Counted from the stretch's first letter, positions 35,020 through 44,613 are shown. The stretch: 64,000 bases of DNA from Ruthenibacterium lactatiformans (GCF_000949455.1 NZ_JXXK01000019.1:1-64000); one strand, 5' to 3'. Program-made: numbers and translations. Notes: generated by a model from the sequence alone, not told the origin.

Positions 35020-35863
35020 TCAGTGATGATGCTTCCGGAGATTGCAGCAATCTTCTTTGTCGGGATTAACAAAATCCCTCCAGAACTGATAGTGTTCCGT
35101 AACATCCTCACAAATTGTTTTTTGCGGAATATGGATCTTCTCTATGATCCGCTGCTTCTCCTCTAATGGAAGATGACAGTAACCGCCTTGCCGTACAATA
35201 TATTTAGAGAAATCAACACCTTGAAACCATTTCTTGATCCAAGCATTTACACGCAGAAATTCAATGACGCATTTCTCAATTTCCAGAGAATTCAGCACAT
35301 CAAAGTCCATGTATTCTTCGATGATGGGACTTAGCCGAATCGCCGCATCATAGCCTGCCGCTTGCAGAGTTTGGATCGCACGAATGCGTTGACTGGGGGG
35401 ACTGGCCTTTTCATACTGGGCTGTCCTCTCATCGTCCAAGCAGGTCACGGTAATTTGGATATGGGCCAGGTCTTTGTCCAAAATCGCCAAATACTCCGGG
35501 GAAGAGGGCAGTGCTGATTTCGTAACTATGAGATAGCCCACCCTGCACAGGTTCATCTCCTGAATGGCCTGATAGGTGGTGCGGTACTGGAGTTCACAGG
35601 GCTGAAAGCAATCGGTCATGCCGCCCAGCCTGATGATGCTGCCGGCGGGAAGACTGCGGATTTTCCGCCGCACCTTTTCTATATCTGCAACACGGGGATG
35701 CGCTGCGTCCCATAAACCTCGAAAATGGAGCAATGAGCGGGCGTAACAGTAGTTGCAGTTATGCTGGCAGCCACAGCCGTAAGTATCCAGACGGATGTTA
35801 TATTTGCATTTATCGCCTTCGTTGCCACTAACTTGTTTATAGAAGCTTTTGAATTCGCTTCAT
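35020..35863 (-). CDS. Radical SAM protein (photolyase-like), frame disrupted near start
   Basis: A COG1533-type radical SAM protein, related to spore photoproduct lyase. The FeS motif CQHNCNYC lies near residue 37 of the repaired protein. It sits in open frame, but upstream of the first usable start (TTG at 35733). A well-placed ATG (35863, after GGAGGTGAT) is out of frame: dropping one base or adding two in AAGCG would give M-x-EFKSFYKQVSGNEGDKC. As it stands the product would lack its cluster motif. Sequencing error and mutation are both possible. Confidence 0.7.
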
Positions 35864-36006
35864 ATCACCTCCAAAAAGAAATTCGTTTACATTGCTATCA
35901 GATACATTGGACTCACCTCATACAAAATGGTTGCGGAGGACGGTACTGCCCCGCCATCTGTTGGTAAAGCATCCAACCATGTTCTTTACACCACTCCGCG
36001 GAATAA

Positions 36007-36030
36007 GGGGAGGTGTGGCAGCACCTCCCC
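36007..36030 (-). terminator. Hairpin after the VirB4 gene
   Basis: GGGGAGGTG and its exact complement form a 9-bp stem with a six-base loop nine bases after the VirB4-like stop. The exit is only weakly T-rich (TTATT), so probably partial termination. Confidence 0.55.
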
Positions 36031-36038
36031 AATGCCTT

Positions 36039-39000
36039 TTAAGCAGAGGCCGACTGCTCCTGGCGCTTACGCTCCAGAATTTCCCGCAGCTCCCTGCGGT
36101 CTGTGGTTATGAGATCCTTCTCCAGCGGACTGGCTTTGAACTCCACCATAATGTTGTTGTTATTGGTAGAGATCAGGCCGTTGCCCCGCTCAAAGTGTGT
36201 GACCTCCATCGTTTCTGCGTCAGAGAGATGGAGGGTGTCCTGGACACGCTCCGCTTCGTCGTCCTCCAGATTGAGAATGATCTTAGTCTTGCTGTTGTTG
36301 ATGATGCCCTTGCCAAAACGCCCCTCATCCAGATTGAAAAAGTCATTGAGATCCTGGCTGGCACAAATCGCCGAGCCACCATAACCGCGGATTGTTTTAA
36401 AGATTTCCAGAATAAAGTCGCCGGCAAGACGGGTGCCAGTGGCGCCTGCGCCGGAGAGCAGCTGCCAGCATTCGTCGATAAAGATCGCTTTTTCCTCAGT
36501 CCGGTCAGCTTTGGCGCGGTCCCAGACGAAATCTAAGGCCACAAACATCCCCACAGTCAGCAGATCACCGGTAAGGGAGGAAATATCCAGTACCGTGTAT
36601 TTGTTGTCCAGCCGTACATTGGTCTGCTTATTAAAGGTACTGGCGGAACCGTGTACCAGCCGGTTGAGGATATGAGCCATGCGGGTAGTTTCCGGTGATG
36701 CCTTCAAAATCTCATGCAGGTCACCAAGAACCGGCATCTCCCGATATTGCCCCGGATTGGACGGGTCTTCCAGCGAGGCGTTGTCATGGGTGATCCCTTT
36801 GGCATTGTAGGTGCGGATCAGCGCCTCATCCAGCAGCTGGCGCTCCTCGTGGCTCATATCGGGAATGAGCAGACTGAAAAAGATATGCAGCTGCTGGATC
36901 TTCGCCGCCAGCTCGGAAAGCTGGATGCCGGGGCCATCCAGCAGTTCGCTGACCGACCGGTCCACCCTGCGGATCTCCATCACGTTGATACAATGGGGAC
37001 TGGCAGGGGATATCTGAATAAATTCCCCACCCACATTGGCACAGGCTCGGTGGAACTCGTGCCCTTTCAGCGGTGCGACGATGAAAATAGGGATGTTTTT
37101 TCGTCTCATCCTCAGCGCCATGAGCTGCATCGTGAAGGTCTTACCCGCGCCGCTGGTGCCTAAAATCGCCATGTTGGCGTTCTTGTAGATCGCGGAATTG
37201 AAAATATCCACGATGATGAGAGAGCTGTTGTACTTGTTGACACCCAGCAAAATGCCGTTGTCATCGCACATCTCGAAGGAAGTGAACGGATAACAGCTCG
37301 CTGCGCCGCCAGTCAGCAGGTTACGCTTGCCACGCTCAAACAGCCCTTTTTCCAGAGAAACCAGCGGGAGGGCAGAACAAAATGCCTGCTCCTCCCGAAA
37401 GTGGCAGGTGCAGACATCCATATCCTGTGAAAGAAGGAGCTTTTTCATTTCGCTGACCTTCCATTCCAGATCCTCAACGGAGGGGGCGGTCACAGTAATC
37501 AACAGGTTCAGATAATAGAAATCCTCGTTATTGGCAAGGCCCTCCTTTAGAAAATAGCCGCTCCGAATAGCGCCGTCGATGTCGTCAAAGTCCGTGTTCG
37601 TATCGCTGGCATCCTTGATTTTGGAGCGGTTGATGCGAAGTTGCTGGCCAACCCGCTGGATAATGCGCTCCTTGGGCTGGCGGGAAAGGAACATGTCAAG
37701 GTCAATGCCATCGCCGGCATTGACGATCAGACTCAGCCAGCCGGCGGACACCTGAGTTTTGTACCCATCCGACGGGACAAGCAGATAGGCGTAGTACAGC
37801 CCATCCACGCAGATATACCGCCCGTGGGTGAAGTCGATGCTTTTGGGGGCGGCAAATTCCGCCGCCGGGATACGGTCAATCTCATCCTCCCGGCCCTTGG
37901 CGTGATACTGAGATACGACTTCCTGAGCCCGCACCGACAACGGCTTGACCGCGCTCTCATTCCGGCACAGCAGGTTGTAGAGAACATCTACGGTAAATTC
38001 ATCTTCATTTTCAGGGACAATGACCTCGTTGCCGCATTGACGCAGGTAATTGGAGGCCGTGTGTACCGCATTCTGCAGGGATTGGATCGCCTCATCCTCC
38101 TGTTCGGAACGCCGGGTGTTGTTCCAGGGTTCATACTCAAAAATCAGGAAGAAACGGCGTGTGACTGCCTCATGGGAGCCGACCTGCTGCACAAAGCTCA
38201 GGTAATCCTCCTGCATCAGCCGGCACTGCTCGTTTTCTTCCTGGGCCATCTCACGGCGCACAGTGTCCAAATGCCGGTCAATATCCGCGCGGCGGGTCAA
38301 AACCTTGATCTGCAGCTTGATGGGAGAGATCTTCAAATAGGACACAAAGGAATAGATGATGTTCCGCTGCTCCCTGGCGCTGCGCAGCATAAAGTTGATG
38401 GGAACGACCTCTACAACCTTCACAAAACGATGATCTTTGGTATAAATAATGCCGTTTGCGATCTTCTCAATGGGAAGATAGTCCGCCACCGGATTGATGC
38501 AAGCCGGCTTTTCCTCCCTGATGTGGGCGGGCCGTTTCGGCGGGCGTTCTTTCCTGTGCGCCTTTTTTGCCTTTTTGCCCGATTTCTTGACAGGAGGCTT
38601 CTTTTTAGAACTTTTCTTAGGCCGGAGCTTTTCACGGATCTCATAGCTGCGGACTTCATCAAACTCGGCGGGAAAGTCGGTTTCCCTGGTTCTCCGGTGT
38701 TTTGGGGGCCTGGGCGTCTTTTCACGGGGAGGACGCTGCTTGAGATGCCGGCCAGCAGGCTTTGAGTCTGCCGCTTTTTCGCTGGGGTGCTGACTATCTC
38801 CGCCTACAACGCGGCGGTTCCGCAGGTATTTCAGAAAAGTGACCAGAAACTGCGACAGACTTTCCCCTGAGATGCCAATGAGGGCAACCAAAGCCACCGG
38901 AAGAGCGGTCAGGCACAAAGCAATAATGCGGGTGGTCAGCCCAAACGGAAGAAACACAAAGACCGGCGCTCCAATGGCAAATGCCAGGACGCCGGCCTCG

Positions 39001-39098
39001 ATCACATTCCGCGCACGAAACATACCGCCGAAAAAGGTGCCTGTTTCTATGAAGTTCGGCGGTATGATGTAAATATCATGGTCATTTTTGTTGCTCAT
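36039..39098 (-). CDS. PrgI/VirB3-VirB4 fusion ATPase (TraE-like)
   Basis: A 1,019-residue protein. Residues 1-95 form a PrgI/VirB3-like domain with two membrane helices (VIEAGVLAFAIGAPVFVFLP and RIIALCLTALPVALVALIGI). A very basic linker (~100-185, rich in Lys/Pro/Arg) follows, then a full VirB4 ATPase with Walker A GTSGAGKTF near 649 and Walker B AIFIDECWQLL near 870. VirB4 energises assembly of the conjugation channel. The fused VirB3 module keeps the ATPase at the membrane. Confidence 0.92.
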   Translation of the reverse strand: MSNKNDHDIYIIPPNFIETGTFFGGMFRARNVIEAGVLAFAIGAPVFVFLPFGLTTRIIALCLTALPVALVALIGISGESLSQFLVTFLKYLRNRRVVGGDSQHPSEKAADSKPAGRHLKQRPPREKTPRPPKHRRTRETDFPAEFDEVRSYEIREKLRPKKSSKKKPPVKKSGKKAKKAHRKERPPKRPAHIREEKPACINPVADYLPIEKIANGIIYTKDHRFVKVVEVVPINFMLRSAREQRNIIYSFVSYLKISPIKLQIKVLTRRADIDRHLDTVRREMAQEENEQCRLMQEDYLSFVQQVGSHEAVTRRFFLIFEYEPWNNTRRSEQEDEAIQSLQNAVHTASNYLRQCGNEVIVPENEDEFTVDVLYNLLCRNESAVKPLSVRAQEVVSQYHAKGREDEIDRIPAAEFAAPKSIDFTHGRYICVDGLYYAYLLVPSDGYKTQVSAGWLSLIVNAGDGIDLDMFLSRQPKERIIQRVGQQLRINRSKIKDASDTNTDFDDIDGAIRSGYFLKEGLANNEDFYYLNLLITVTAPSVEDLEWKVSEMKKLLLSQDMDVCTCHFREEQAFCSALPLVSLEKGLFERGKRNLLTGGAASCYPFTSFEMCDDNGILLGVNKYNSSLIIVDIFNSAIYKNANMAILGTSGAGKTFTMQLMALRMRRKNIPIFIVAPLKGHEFHRACANVGGEFIQISPASPHCINVMEIRRVDRSVSELLDGPGIQLSELAAKIQQLHIFFSLLIPDMSHEERQLLDEALIRTYNAKGITHDNASLEDPSNPGQYREMPVLGDLHEILKASPETTRMAHILNRLVHGSASTFNKQTNVRLDNKYTVLDISSLTGDLLTVGMFVALDFVWDRAKADRTEEKAIFIDECWQLLSGAGATGTRLAGDFILEIFKTIRGYGGSAICASQDLNDFFNLDEGRFGKGIINNSKTKIILNLEDDEAERVQDTLHLSDAETMEVTHFERGNGLISTNNNNIMVEFKASPLEKDLITTDRRELREILERKRQEQSASA

Positions 39099-39134
39099 TG
39101 ATTACCTCGTTTCTGATGCCGAGGTGCGGTACAG

Positions 39135-40511
39135 TCAGCCAATAATCCAGAAAGGACCGCCTGCTGCCGCACGGCGGCTTGCTTCGTTTAAGATGATGGA
39201 CAGATCCCAGAGCTGTTCGCTGCGTTTATAACTGGCCGGGTCAGCGACCATGATCTGGCCGTCTTTTGCCCCGCGCAGTACAATGAAGTGGCCGGAGGAT
39301 GTAAAATGGCCCTCGGACATGATCGCCACGACCAGTTTACCTTCAGCAAGGGCGTCCAAAATCCGCTGGGGTTCAGATGTTGTACAGCCTGATACCGGAA
39401 GCCCCCATTCCTCTGCTGCGGCGGGGATCAATGCGTGATAGGAACCGCTGCTTTTGCACCAGTACCCGTTTTCGTAGGACCAGCGTGCCATTTTTATGGG
39501 GTCTACCATGTCATCTGTCAGCGAGGAAACAACGATAGCCATGGCGGTAGGGCCGCACCCATAGCCGCCGATGTTGTCGGTGCCGTAGGGTTGGCTGGCG
39601 TAGCGTTCATCCAGCTGATTGTAGTAAACCACCGGCGTCACTCCATCGCGGAAGGTCACATCCCCCAGTGAGGGGATGCTGTTTCCGGTCCATTCAACCA
39701 GATTTTGCAGCAATCCATCGCCAAGGAACAGACTGAGGTTAGAAGCGTAATCCGCGGCCAGTTCCTTTTGCTCGTCGGTAAGGGAAAAGACACTATCGGC
39801 AAGATAGGACTCACCGTTGTAACGGATGGTATAGACCATCCAAACCTCAATGGTTATGGTATCCTCCCCGGTCTCCGGGTCTTCGGTTGTGGCCTCACGG
39901 CTCTCCCGCGTACTGGTATAGGAGTAGAGATGTTCTTTGTTCTCCCGCAGGACGGCAGCCAGGTCATCCAGTGAAATGCGCTCAAAATCCTCATCCCGTG
40001 CAGCGCAATACTGAGAGATGATGAGATTAGCATTATAGACAAGGCCGGAGGAATAGGGATTTTTGACTTCCATCTGGTCAGCCCCGGAAGAAGCAAAGTC
40101 CGCCTCGATGCGAACCATTACATCGTCCAGCGCCTCACCCAAGATAGAATTGATGGTAAAAGTGATGTCATTGGCGCTCTCCACAATGGCAGTTTCGCTA
40201 TTGAGGATAGGCTGTTCCGTGTCCGATGGCGAAAAGGCATTGAGCAAGCCGCCGAAAATCAATCCAGGCAGCATCAGAATAAACAGGACCGGAAGCAAAA
40301 GCAGAATGACGATGACGGCGATGATCTTGCCGATGTGTTTGCGTCCGGCCCAGACTGCTCCGGCGACAGCCCCATAAGGGCCGCCGGCGGCCGCGCCCTT
40401 TGCGGCGCCGGAAATCGCCTTGCCGGCCTTGATGGCGCCTTTGACCGTGTGCGCCGCAGAAGCGGCGGTGTCTACCGTTTCGGCAAAGCCGTCCTTATGT
40501 TCTTCAGCCAT
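39135..40511 (-). CDS. Membrane-anchored C39-like cysteine peptidase
   Basis: A 458-residue protein: an Ala/Gly-rich cytoplasmic start, one transmembrane helix (IIAVIVILLLLPVLFILMLP, ~62-83), a helical extracellular region and a C-terminal papain-like C39_2 domain with catalytic Cys in YGCGPTAM (~317) and His in SGHFIVL (~404). In Gram-positive conjugation such proteins act as VirB1-like wall hydrolases or as peptidases; substrate unknown. The ATG overlaps the upstream stop (ATGA-type). Confidence 0.82.
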   Translation of the reverse strand: MAEEHKDGFAETVDTAASAAHTVKGAIKAGKAISGAAKGAAAGGPYGAVAGAVWAGRKHIGKIIAVIVILLLLPVLFILMLPGLIFGGLLNAFSPSDTEQPILNSETAIVESANDITFTINSILGEALDDVMVRIEADFASSGADQMEVKNPYSSGLVYNANLIISQYCAARDEDFERISLDDLAAVLRENKEHLYSYTSTRESREATTEDPETGEDTITIEVWMVYTIRYNGESYLADSVFSLTDEQKELAADYASNLSLFLGDGLLQNLVEWTGNSIPSLGDVTFRDGVTPVVYYNQLDERYASQPYGTDNIGGYGCGPTAMAIVVSSLTDDMVDPIKMARWSYENGYWCKSSGSYHALIPAAAEEWGLPVSGCTTSEPQRILDALAEGKLVVAIMSEGHFTSSGHFIVLRGAKDGQIMVADPASYKRSEQLWDLSIILNEASRRAAAGGPFWIIG

Positions 40512-41506
40512 CAGATCTTATCCTTTCGTTTGGGAGTGGGCGGCAGCTTTTTCACGATAGACTCGTTGTAAGCAATCGAGCCGTCCGGAGCCATGTAAGG
40601 CGTCTTATCCACCGCATCGGCCGCGTACTGCTTGTACCAGGCGGTGCCATCAACCGCGTGAACGGTTGTGTACTGACCTTCCGGCGCCACATACTGGTCT
40701 GCATGATACATACCAAAAGCGATGCCTTCAGGATGTTCCGGCGTGACTTCCGTGCCGGTGATCCGCCCACCGCCGATCTCAACATTCTGGTAGGTGGGGA
40801 TGTTCTCTGCTCCCGGTTCCAAAGCCGCATGGCCCATGTAGGAATGCAGAGCCTCCACGGCCTTGTCGCCGGTAATGGTCCCCATCTGCGTGATATTTCC
40901 GGTTGCGACCGAGCCGATGACATTATTGGCAAAACTGCCTCCCTTGCTCACCGACGAGGAGTAGATATGCCCACCGACGCCGCCTGCGGCACCGCCGACC
41001 AGACCGCTTAATCCAGAGGGTTTGGCATCAGAAGGAGTTGTAGCTGTTTTGACCGCATTGTTGGTAACATTCCGCTTGATCACGCCAGCCAAGCCGCCGC
41101 TGGCAAAACCAGCGCCAAATCCGGCGCCGCCGCCTTTCCCACCGCCGCTTGCACTGACATGGGTGGAATGGCTGCTGCGGCCTCCACTAAAATGATTGCT
41201 GGCGAAACTTCTGAAACCGCCGATCCCTCTGGCCGCAATCATGGCCTCTGCCAGCATACTGCCGCCGGTATGGCCGACGTTGACGCCCAAGCTAGCCATG
41301 AAAGAATCGATCTTCTGCGATACTTTGAGGAATCCGATTGCGCACATGAACCAGATCAGGACATTTCCTGAAACCGCTTCTTTACCCACGGCATCCACCT
41401 GCGCCTGAACTTCTTCTTCGGAAATGGCGAAGGCCGGCTGGCAGAACAGGCAGGAGAGAGCCGCAACCATCAGCGCAAGGAATAAAATTTTTTTGAATCT
41501 TTTCAA
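40511..41506 (-). CDS. Gly-rich secreted/membrane transfer protein
   Basis: A 331-residue protein with a signal peptide (ILFLALMVAALSCLFCQPAFA), a second hydrophobic helix (VLIWFMCAIGFLKVS) and a long Gly/Ser/His-rich flexible region, ending in an ordered ~100-residue domain (GMYHADQYVAPEGQYTTVHA). TTG start at 41506 after AAGGAGG; the longer frame upstream overlaps the VirB6-like gene. It looks like the detached hydrophilic part of a VirB6/TrbL protein, encoded next to the membrane part. Function inferred from position. Confidence 0.65.
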   Translation of the reverse strand: MKRFKKILFLALMVAALSCLFCQPAFAISEEEVQAQVDAVGKEAVSGNVLIWFMCAIGFLKVSQKIDSFMASLGVNVGHTGGSMLAEAMIAARGIGGFRSFASNHFSGGRSSHSTHVSASGGGKGGGAGFGAGFASGGLAGVIKRNVTNNAVKTATTPSDAKPSGLSGLVGGAAGGVGGHIYSSSVSKGGSFANNVIGSVATGNITQMGTITGDKAVEALHSYMGHAALEPGAENIPTYQNVEIGGGRITGTEVTPEHPEGIAFGMYHADQYVAPEGQYTTVHAVDGTAWYKQYAADAVDKTPYMAPDGSIAYNESIVKKLPPTPKRKDKI

Positions 41507-41517
41507 AGCGCCCCTCC

Positions 41518-42228
41518 TTACAAAGAAAGCGGGTTGGAGATAAACGAACCAACCATGCTCGTGAACAGGCGCAGGCACCAGGCATTCATCAAAAGAAGGA
41601 AAATTTGCCCGCCCAGCATCCGGCACCAGGATTTCCAGATATTCGATGTGGTTTGACTTGCGCCCATAGAAAAAGCCACCGGCGCTGTGTAGACCAGCAC
41701 ACCCAGCAGGACATACCGCTCCGCCGCTTCCAGCAGCAGTTTGAGGTAGTTCCAAGCTAGAATGATGACTAAAATCAGGGTGATAAGGGCCACAGCCCCG
41801 TTGGCGCATACGCCAATGATGACCAGCATCACGGAGTTGAAGTCCGCAAAACTGAGCGCCGGCAATTCCGAGTCCATGATCCAGTTGTAAGGCGTGCCGC
41901 CGATGGTCAGGACTAAATCGACGATCTCGTTGGAGAAAAACGCCAGAAGAATGAAAATGACGGACCGGATGCTCAATTTGAGCGGATCTTCCGCTTCAAT
42001 GCCGGCTCCCAGGCCAAAGTTCTTAAACAGCTGCCATACCCAGTTGAGCAGAATGATACCGATGCCCAGCGCCACAAAAACACTGTACATCGTTTCAGCA
42101 GCAGGGAAATAACGGAGAAATACCGCCATATCGCATCCCAGAGCGCCTAAAACCGAGGTGCTTATCAAGTCGAGGCCTGCCATGACCTGTTCCGCGATCC
42201 ACTCAACAATGCCGTCCAGAATACCCAT
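41518..42228 (-). CDS. VirB6/TrbL-like channel protein
   Basis: A 236-residue polytopic membrane protein with five to six helices (MYSVFVALGIGIILLNWVWQ, IRSVIFILLAFFSNEIVDLV, VALITLILVIILAWNYLKLL and others) and the conserved cytoplasmic stretch LLEAAERYVLLGVLVYTAP. This is the typical signature of VirB6-like proteins in Gram-positive conjugation systems, forming the inner-membrane part of the channel. Confidence 0.85.
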   Translation of the reverse strand: MGILDGIVEWIAEQVMAGLDLISTSVLGALGCDMAVFLRYFPAAETMYSVFVALGIGIILLNWVWQLFKNFGLGAGIEAEDPLKLSIRSVIFILLAFFSNEIVDLVLTIGGTPYNWIMDSELPALSFADFNSVMLVIIGVCANGAVALITLILVIILAWNYLKLLLEAAERYVLLGVLVYTAPVAFSMGASQTTSNIWKSWCRMLGGQIFLLLMNAWCLRLFTSMVGSFISNPLSL

Positions 42229-42265
42229 AGTTCATGCCTCCTTCCAATGGGTATCAATGCGGCGG

Positions 42266-42667
42266 TTATACGTCTGTCCACTGACCTCCCTCGAAGAAGG
42301 GAACGACATAGGACAGGATAAAACCGAGGCTGTTCAGGATAGCCCAGGTTATGACGATTCGCTTGAGCCATGCCCGGCTTTCATCGACTGTTCTGCCGGA
42401 GCGGGAGAAATTCATAAGCAGTAATGCCACCGAAGCGGTCACAATGGCTGCAATGGTGGAGATGGCGAGGATCTGCGTGTAGACATCCTGCATGATCTCC
42501 TTGGCCTTCGTCCAAACATCATCTGCGGCAAAGGCCGGCTGGCAGAACACCATCGCCATCGTAACGCAAAGGAACGCCGTGTAGGCGATCCGGCCAATGG
42601 GAACTCGATGAGGCGGGCTGCTTTCATTTTCACGCCGCTGCTGTTGAGGAATTTTCAGTTTTTTCAA
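42266..42667 (-). CDS. VirB2/TrbC-like small membrane protein
   Basis: A 133-residue protein with a long basic N-terminus, a signal sequence (AYTAFLCVTMAMVFCQPAFA), then two transmembrane helices (ILAISTIAAIVTASVALLLM and IVITWAILNSLGFILSYVV) separated by a short polar loop. This matches VirB2/TrbC conjugative pilins. I start at the TTG at 42667, seven bases after GGAGG. It is the first gene of the transfer operon. Confidence 0.78.
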   Translation of the reverse strand: MKKLKIPQQQRRENESSPPHRVPIGRIAYTAFLCVTMAMVFCQPAFAADDVWTKAKEIMQDVYTQILAISTIAAIVTASVALLLMNFSRSGRTVDESRAWLKRIVITWAILNSLGFILSYVVPFFEGGQWTDV

Positions 42668-42715
42668 TTTGCGGACCTCCAATCCAAATGTGATATTGAC
42701 TGCTCAAAAACAGAA

Positions 42716-42792
42716 AGAGGCCCACATCCTTGCAGATATGGACCTCTTCCCAGCCGAAACGGGCAGCAAAAAAGCACCTTGCAAAAAGGTGC
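42716..42792 (-). promoter_or_regulatory. Double attenuator in the transfer-operon leader
   Basis: Two terminator-like hairpins on the minus strand between promoter and first gene: GCACC/GGTGC followed by TTTTTTGC (42774-42792), and AGAGGTCC/GGGCCTCT followed by TTCTGTTTTT (42716-42747). A competing pairing CGGGCAG/CTGCCCG spans the first. The leader thus looks built for antitermination control. Confidence 0.65.
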
Positions 42793-42838
42793 CGGCGACT
42801 GCCCGTGTTCGGGTTTGGATATAAATTTGAGCATATTC

Positions 42839-42906
42839 AGTCTAACACACCTGGATTTACGGCTCAAGGGCAGGACTGCGCCAATTTCATTCCCGTGTCC
42901 TGCCAA
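42839..42906 (-). promoter_or_regulatory. Transfer-operon promoter with tandem activator-type sites
   Basis: On the minus strand: -35 TTGAGC, 17 bases, -10 TAGACT. Upstream, two TTGGC half-sites start 22 bp apart (42906 and 42884). The block TTGAGCCGTAAATCCA is identical to that at the pilus promoter (20995-21062). The site immediately follows the stop of the 42907 gene. Confidence 0.8.
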
Positions 42907-43458
42907 TTATTTGCCTGCTGGTTTTTCGGTGGTCTTTGAGTCCGGGAAAAACTGTTCCAGCATATCCAGACTGTCCTTGGAGGTGTAACCCCACAGCACG
43001 GAGCTGAGGGCGTCAATGGCCTCCCGCCGCCTGCGATAGTAAGTGCGGAAGGAGATGTCCCGAATGTGCGGGCGCAGTTTTTCGATGATCTCTTCCACAT
43101 TTTTGAGCTGCTGCGGGGAGAGGAAGGAATAATACAGCAGCCAATAATATGCCTCGCCGTTCTTGTGCCGGGTGCGCAGTAATTCGATTGCCGAATCCAG
43201 GAGTTTCAGCATCTTGTGGCTGCGCTCGATGCACTTGGCATGGTGTTCGATCTCGCTGCCGTTCAAATCGGCGCCAGCGAGATAGACGGAATCCAGGAAG
43301 TCCTCAATCGAGGTGCCGTATTCGATCTCGAACTTGGCCCGCACATGCTGGACGGAGATCTCCAGGCTCCACACAACATCACGGTATTTTTTGAGCAGTT
43401 TCCAGGTATCATGGTACAGGGGGTTTTCAGCAACATCTTTTTCAACAAATTTCTTCAT
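42907..43458 (-). CDS. Sigma-region-4-like/ArpU-type regulator candidate
   Basis: A 183-residue helical protein. The N-terminal part has KKYRDVVWSLE, a motif shared with the gene at 49199 (IYRDVVWVLSE), and the C-terminal part (SFRTYYRRRREAIDALSSVL) resembles the DNA-recognition helix region of ArpU/sigma-like regulators. The two proteins are paralogues from the two halves of the window. It is encoded just upstream of the transfer promoter and is the best visible candidate for its activator; this is inference. Confidence 0.6.
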   Translation of the reverse strand: MKKFVEKDVAENPLYHDTWKLLKKYRDVVWSLEISVQHVRAKFEIEYGTSIEDFLDSVYLAGADLNGSEIEHHAKCIERSHKMLKLLDSAIELLRTRHKNGEAYYWLLYYSFLSPQQLKNVEEIIEKLRPHIRDISFRTYYRRRREAIDALSSVLWGYTSKDSLDMLEQFFPDSKTTEKPAGK

Positions 43459-43476
43459 GGTTATGCCTCCTTTGGT

Positions 43477-44613
43477 TCAAAACTCCGCATTGGGAGTAAG
43501 TGTAAGTTCAAACGAAGTGACTTGACGATTGCCGCACAAAACAGCAAGGCCGAAACGGATCGGGGTCTGTTCCCGCGCGCGGGGAAATAAATCTTCCCGG
43601 CAGTCGCCCGATAAGGGATATAACTTGTAGTGAGAGAGCTGGCATCCAAAGCAGGAAATCCCTTGTGCCATCAGGATTTCCGCCATTTTCTGAAGGATAA
43701 TTTCAATGTGCGATTTTGAAACGCTGGCGAGTTCATCTGAAACGGTAACTTCATGCTCCAAAGCCAGTTCATTTTGCACGGTCTCACCGTCGTCCGGAAG
43801 CTCCAGACGTATATTGAGCGTCATAGCGACCTCCTCCTTGTCCACCATCACATCGGAAATCTCGAACATGGTAGACAGGTAATTTTGTAAATAGATCACG
43901 CTGCCATGCCGGCCCGGGAAAGCCATCAGGGAGATATAGTCCAGGCCAGCCAGCTTTTTGAGAATGCGGCCGACTGTGGCGCGGGATAGCCCCCAGCGGG
44001 CAGCCAGCTCACTGTAAGTAACCAGCGGATTCCCTGTGCCGTTGCGGAAATAGGCCACCGGGCCAAGGTCTGAGCCCTGGACCTGGCTATCGTTGTAAAT
44101 GGCCGATACCCAAAGGTCCAGTACGATGTCCATCTCAGAGCATCGTCCAGAGCTGACCAGATCGGTGACGATAGAAACCGGCAGGAAAAAGAAACCGGTG
44201 TCCTTTTGGCAGGGGGCGTTATACTCCAGCACGGTGTTGTGCTTGGACCAATCGCGGACCTTGTAGCGGATCACATTGCCGCGCCCCAGCGTCTGAAAGG
44301 AAATAAGGTGCTGCTTTTGCAGTTGCTCCAGTACCATGAGCGCCTGGCACTGGAACCGGGTGCGGAACCATTGCGACAACTCTTTCAAGGTGCAGACCCA
44401 TTCGCCGGGGTAGACGGTATAGCTGATACCATCAATGCGGCGGTATGAGGTGCGAAAGTTTGCATAGCTGCAAAGCGCCGTAAAATAAAAAAGGCCGGAG
44501 CCTCCGCTTACACGAATGCTCCGGTCTGCCATTAGCCGGTGAACAAATTGTCGATAGATCCGGCACCGTGGGTAGTCCACGACTTGTTTGATTTCTAATT
44601 GATAAGCTGGCAT
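43477..44613 (-). CDS. Winged-helix replication-initiator-like protein
   Basis: A 378-residue protein with two winged-helix modules: one N-terminal (WVCTLKELSQWFRTRFQCQA ... LEQLQKQHLISF) and one central (TYSELAARWGLSRATVGRIL ... LAGLDYISL). The rest is less conserved. This layout resembles RepA/DnaD-type initiators found in Clostridial conjugative elements. It starts MPAYQLEIKQ after TAGGAGG. It might allow the excised circle to replicate. Initiator activity is inferred. Confidence 0.6.
   Translation of the reverse strand: MPAYQLEIKQVVDYPRCRIYRQFVHRLMADRSIRVSGGSGLFYFTALCSYANFRTSYRRIDGISYTVYPGEWVCTLKELSQWFRTRFQCQALMVLEQLQKQHLISFQTLGRGNVIRYKVRDWSKHNTVLEYNAPCQKDTGFFFLPVSIVTDLVSSGRCSEMDIVLDLWVSAIYNDSQVQGSDLGPVAYFRNGTGNPLVTYSELAARWGLSRATVGRILKKLAGLDYISLMAFPGRHGSVIYLQNYLSTMFEISDVMVDKEEVAMTLNIRLELPDDGETVQNELALEHEVTVSDELASVSKSHIEIILQKMAEILMAQGISCFGCQLSHYKLYPLSGDCREDLFPRAREQTPIRFGLAVLCGNRQVTSFELTLTPNAEF

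Noticed and set aside
43477..44613. A rolling-circle relaxase
   Set aside because: No HUH motif or catalytic Tyr cluster; the domains are winged helices.
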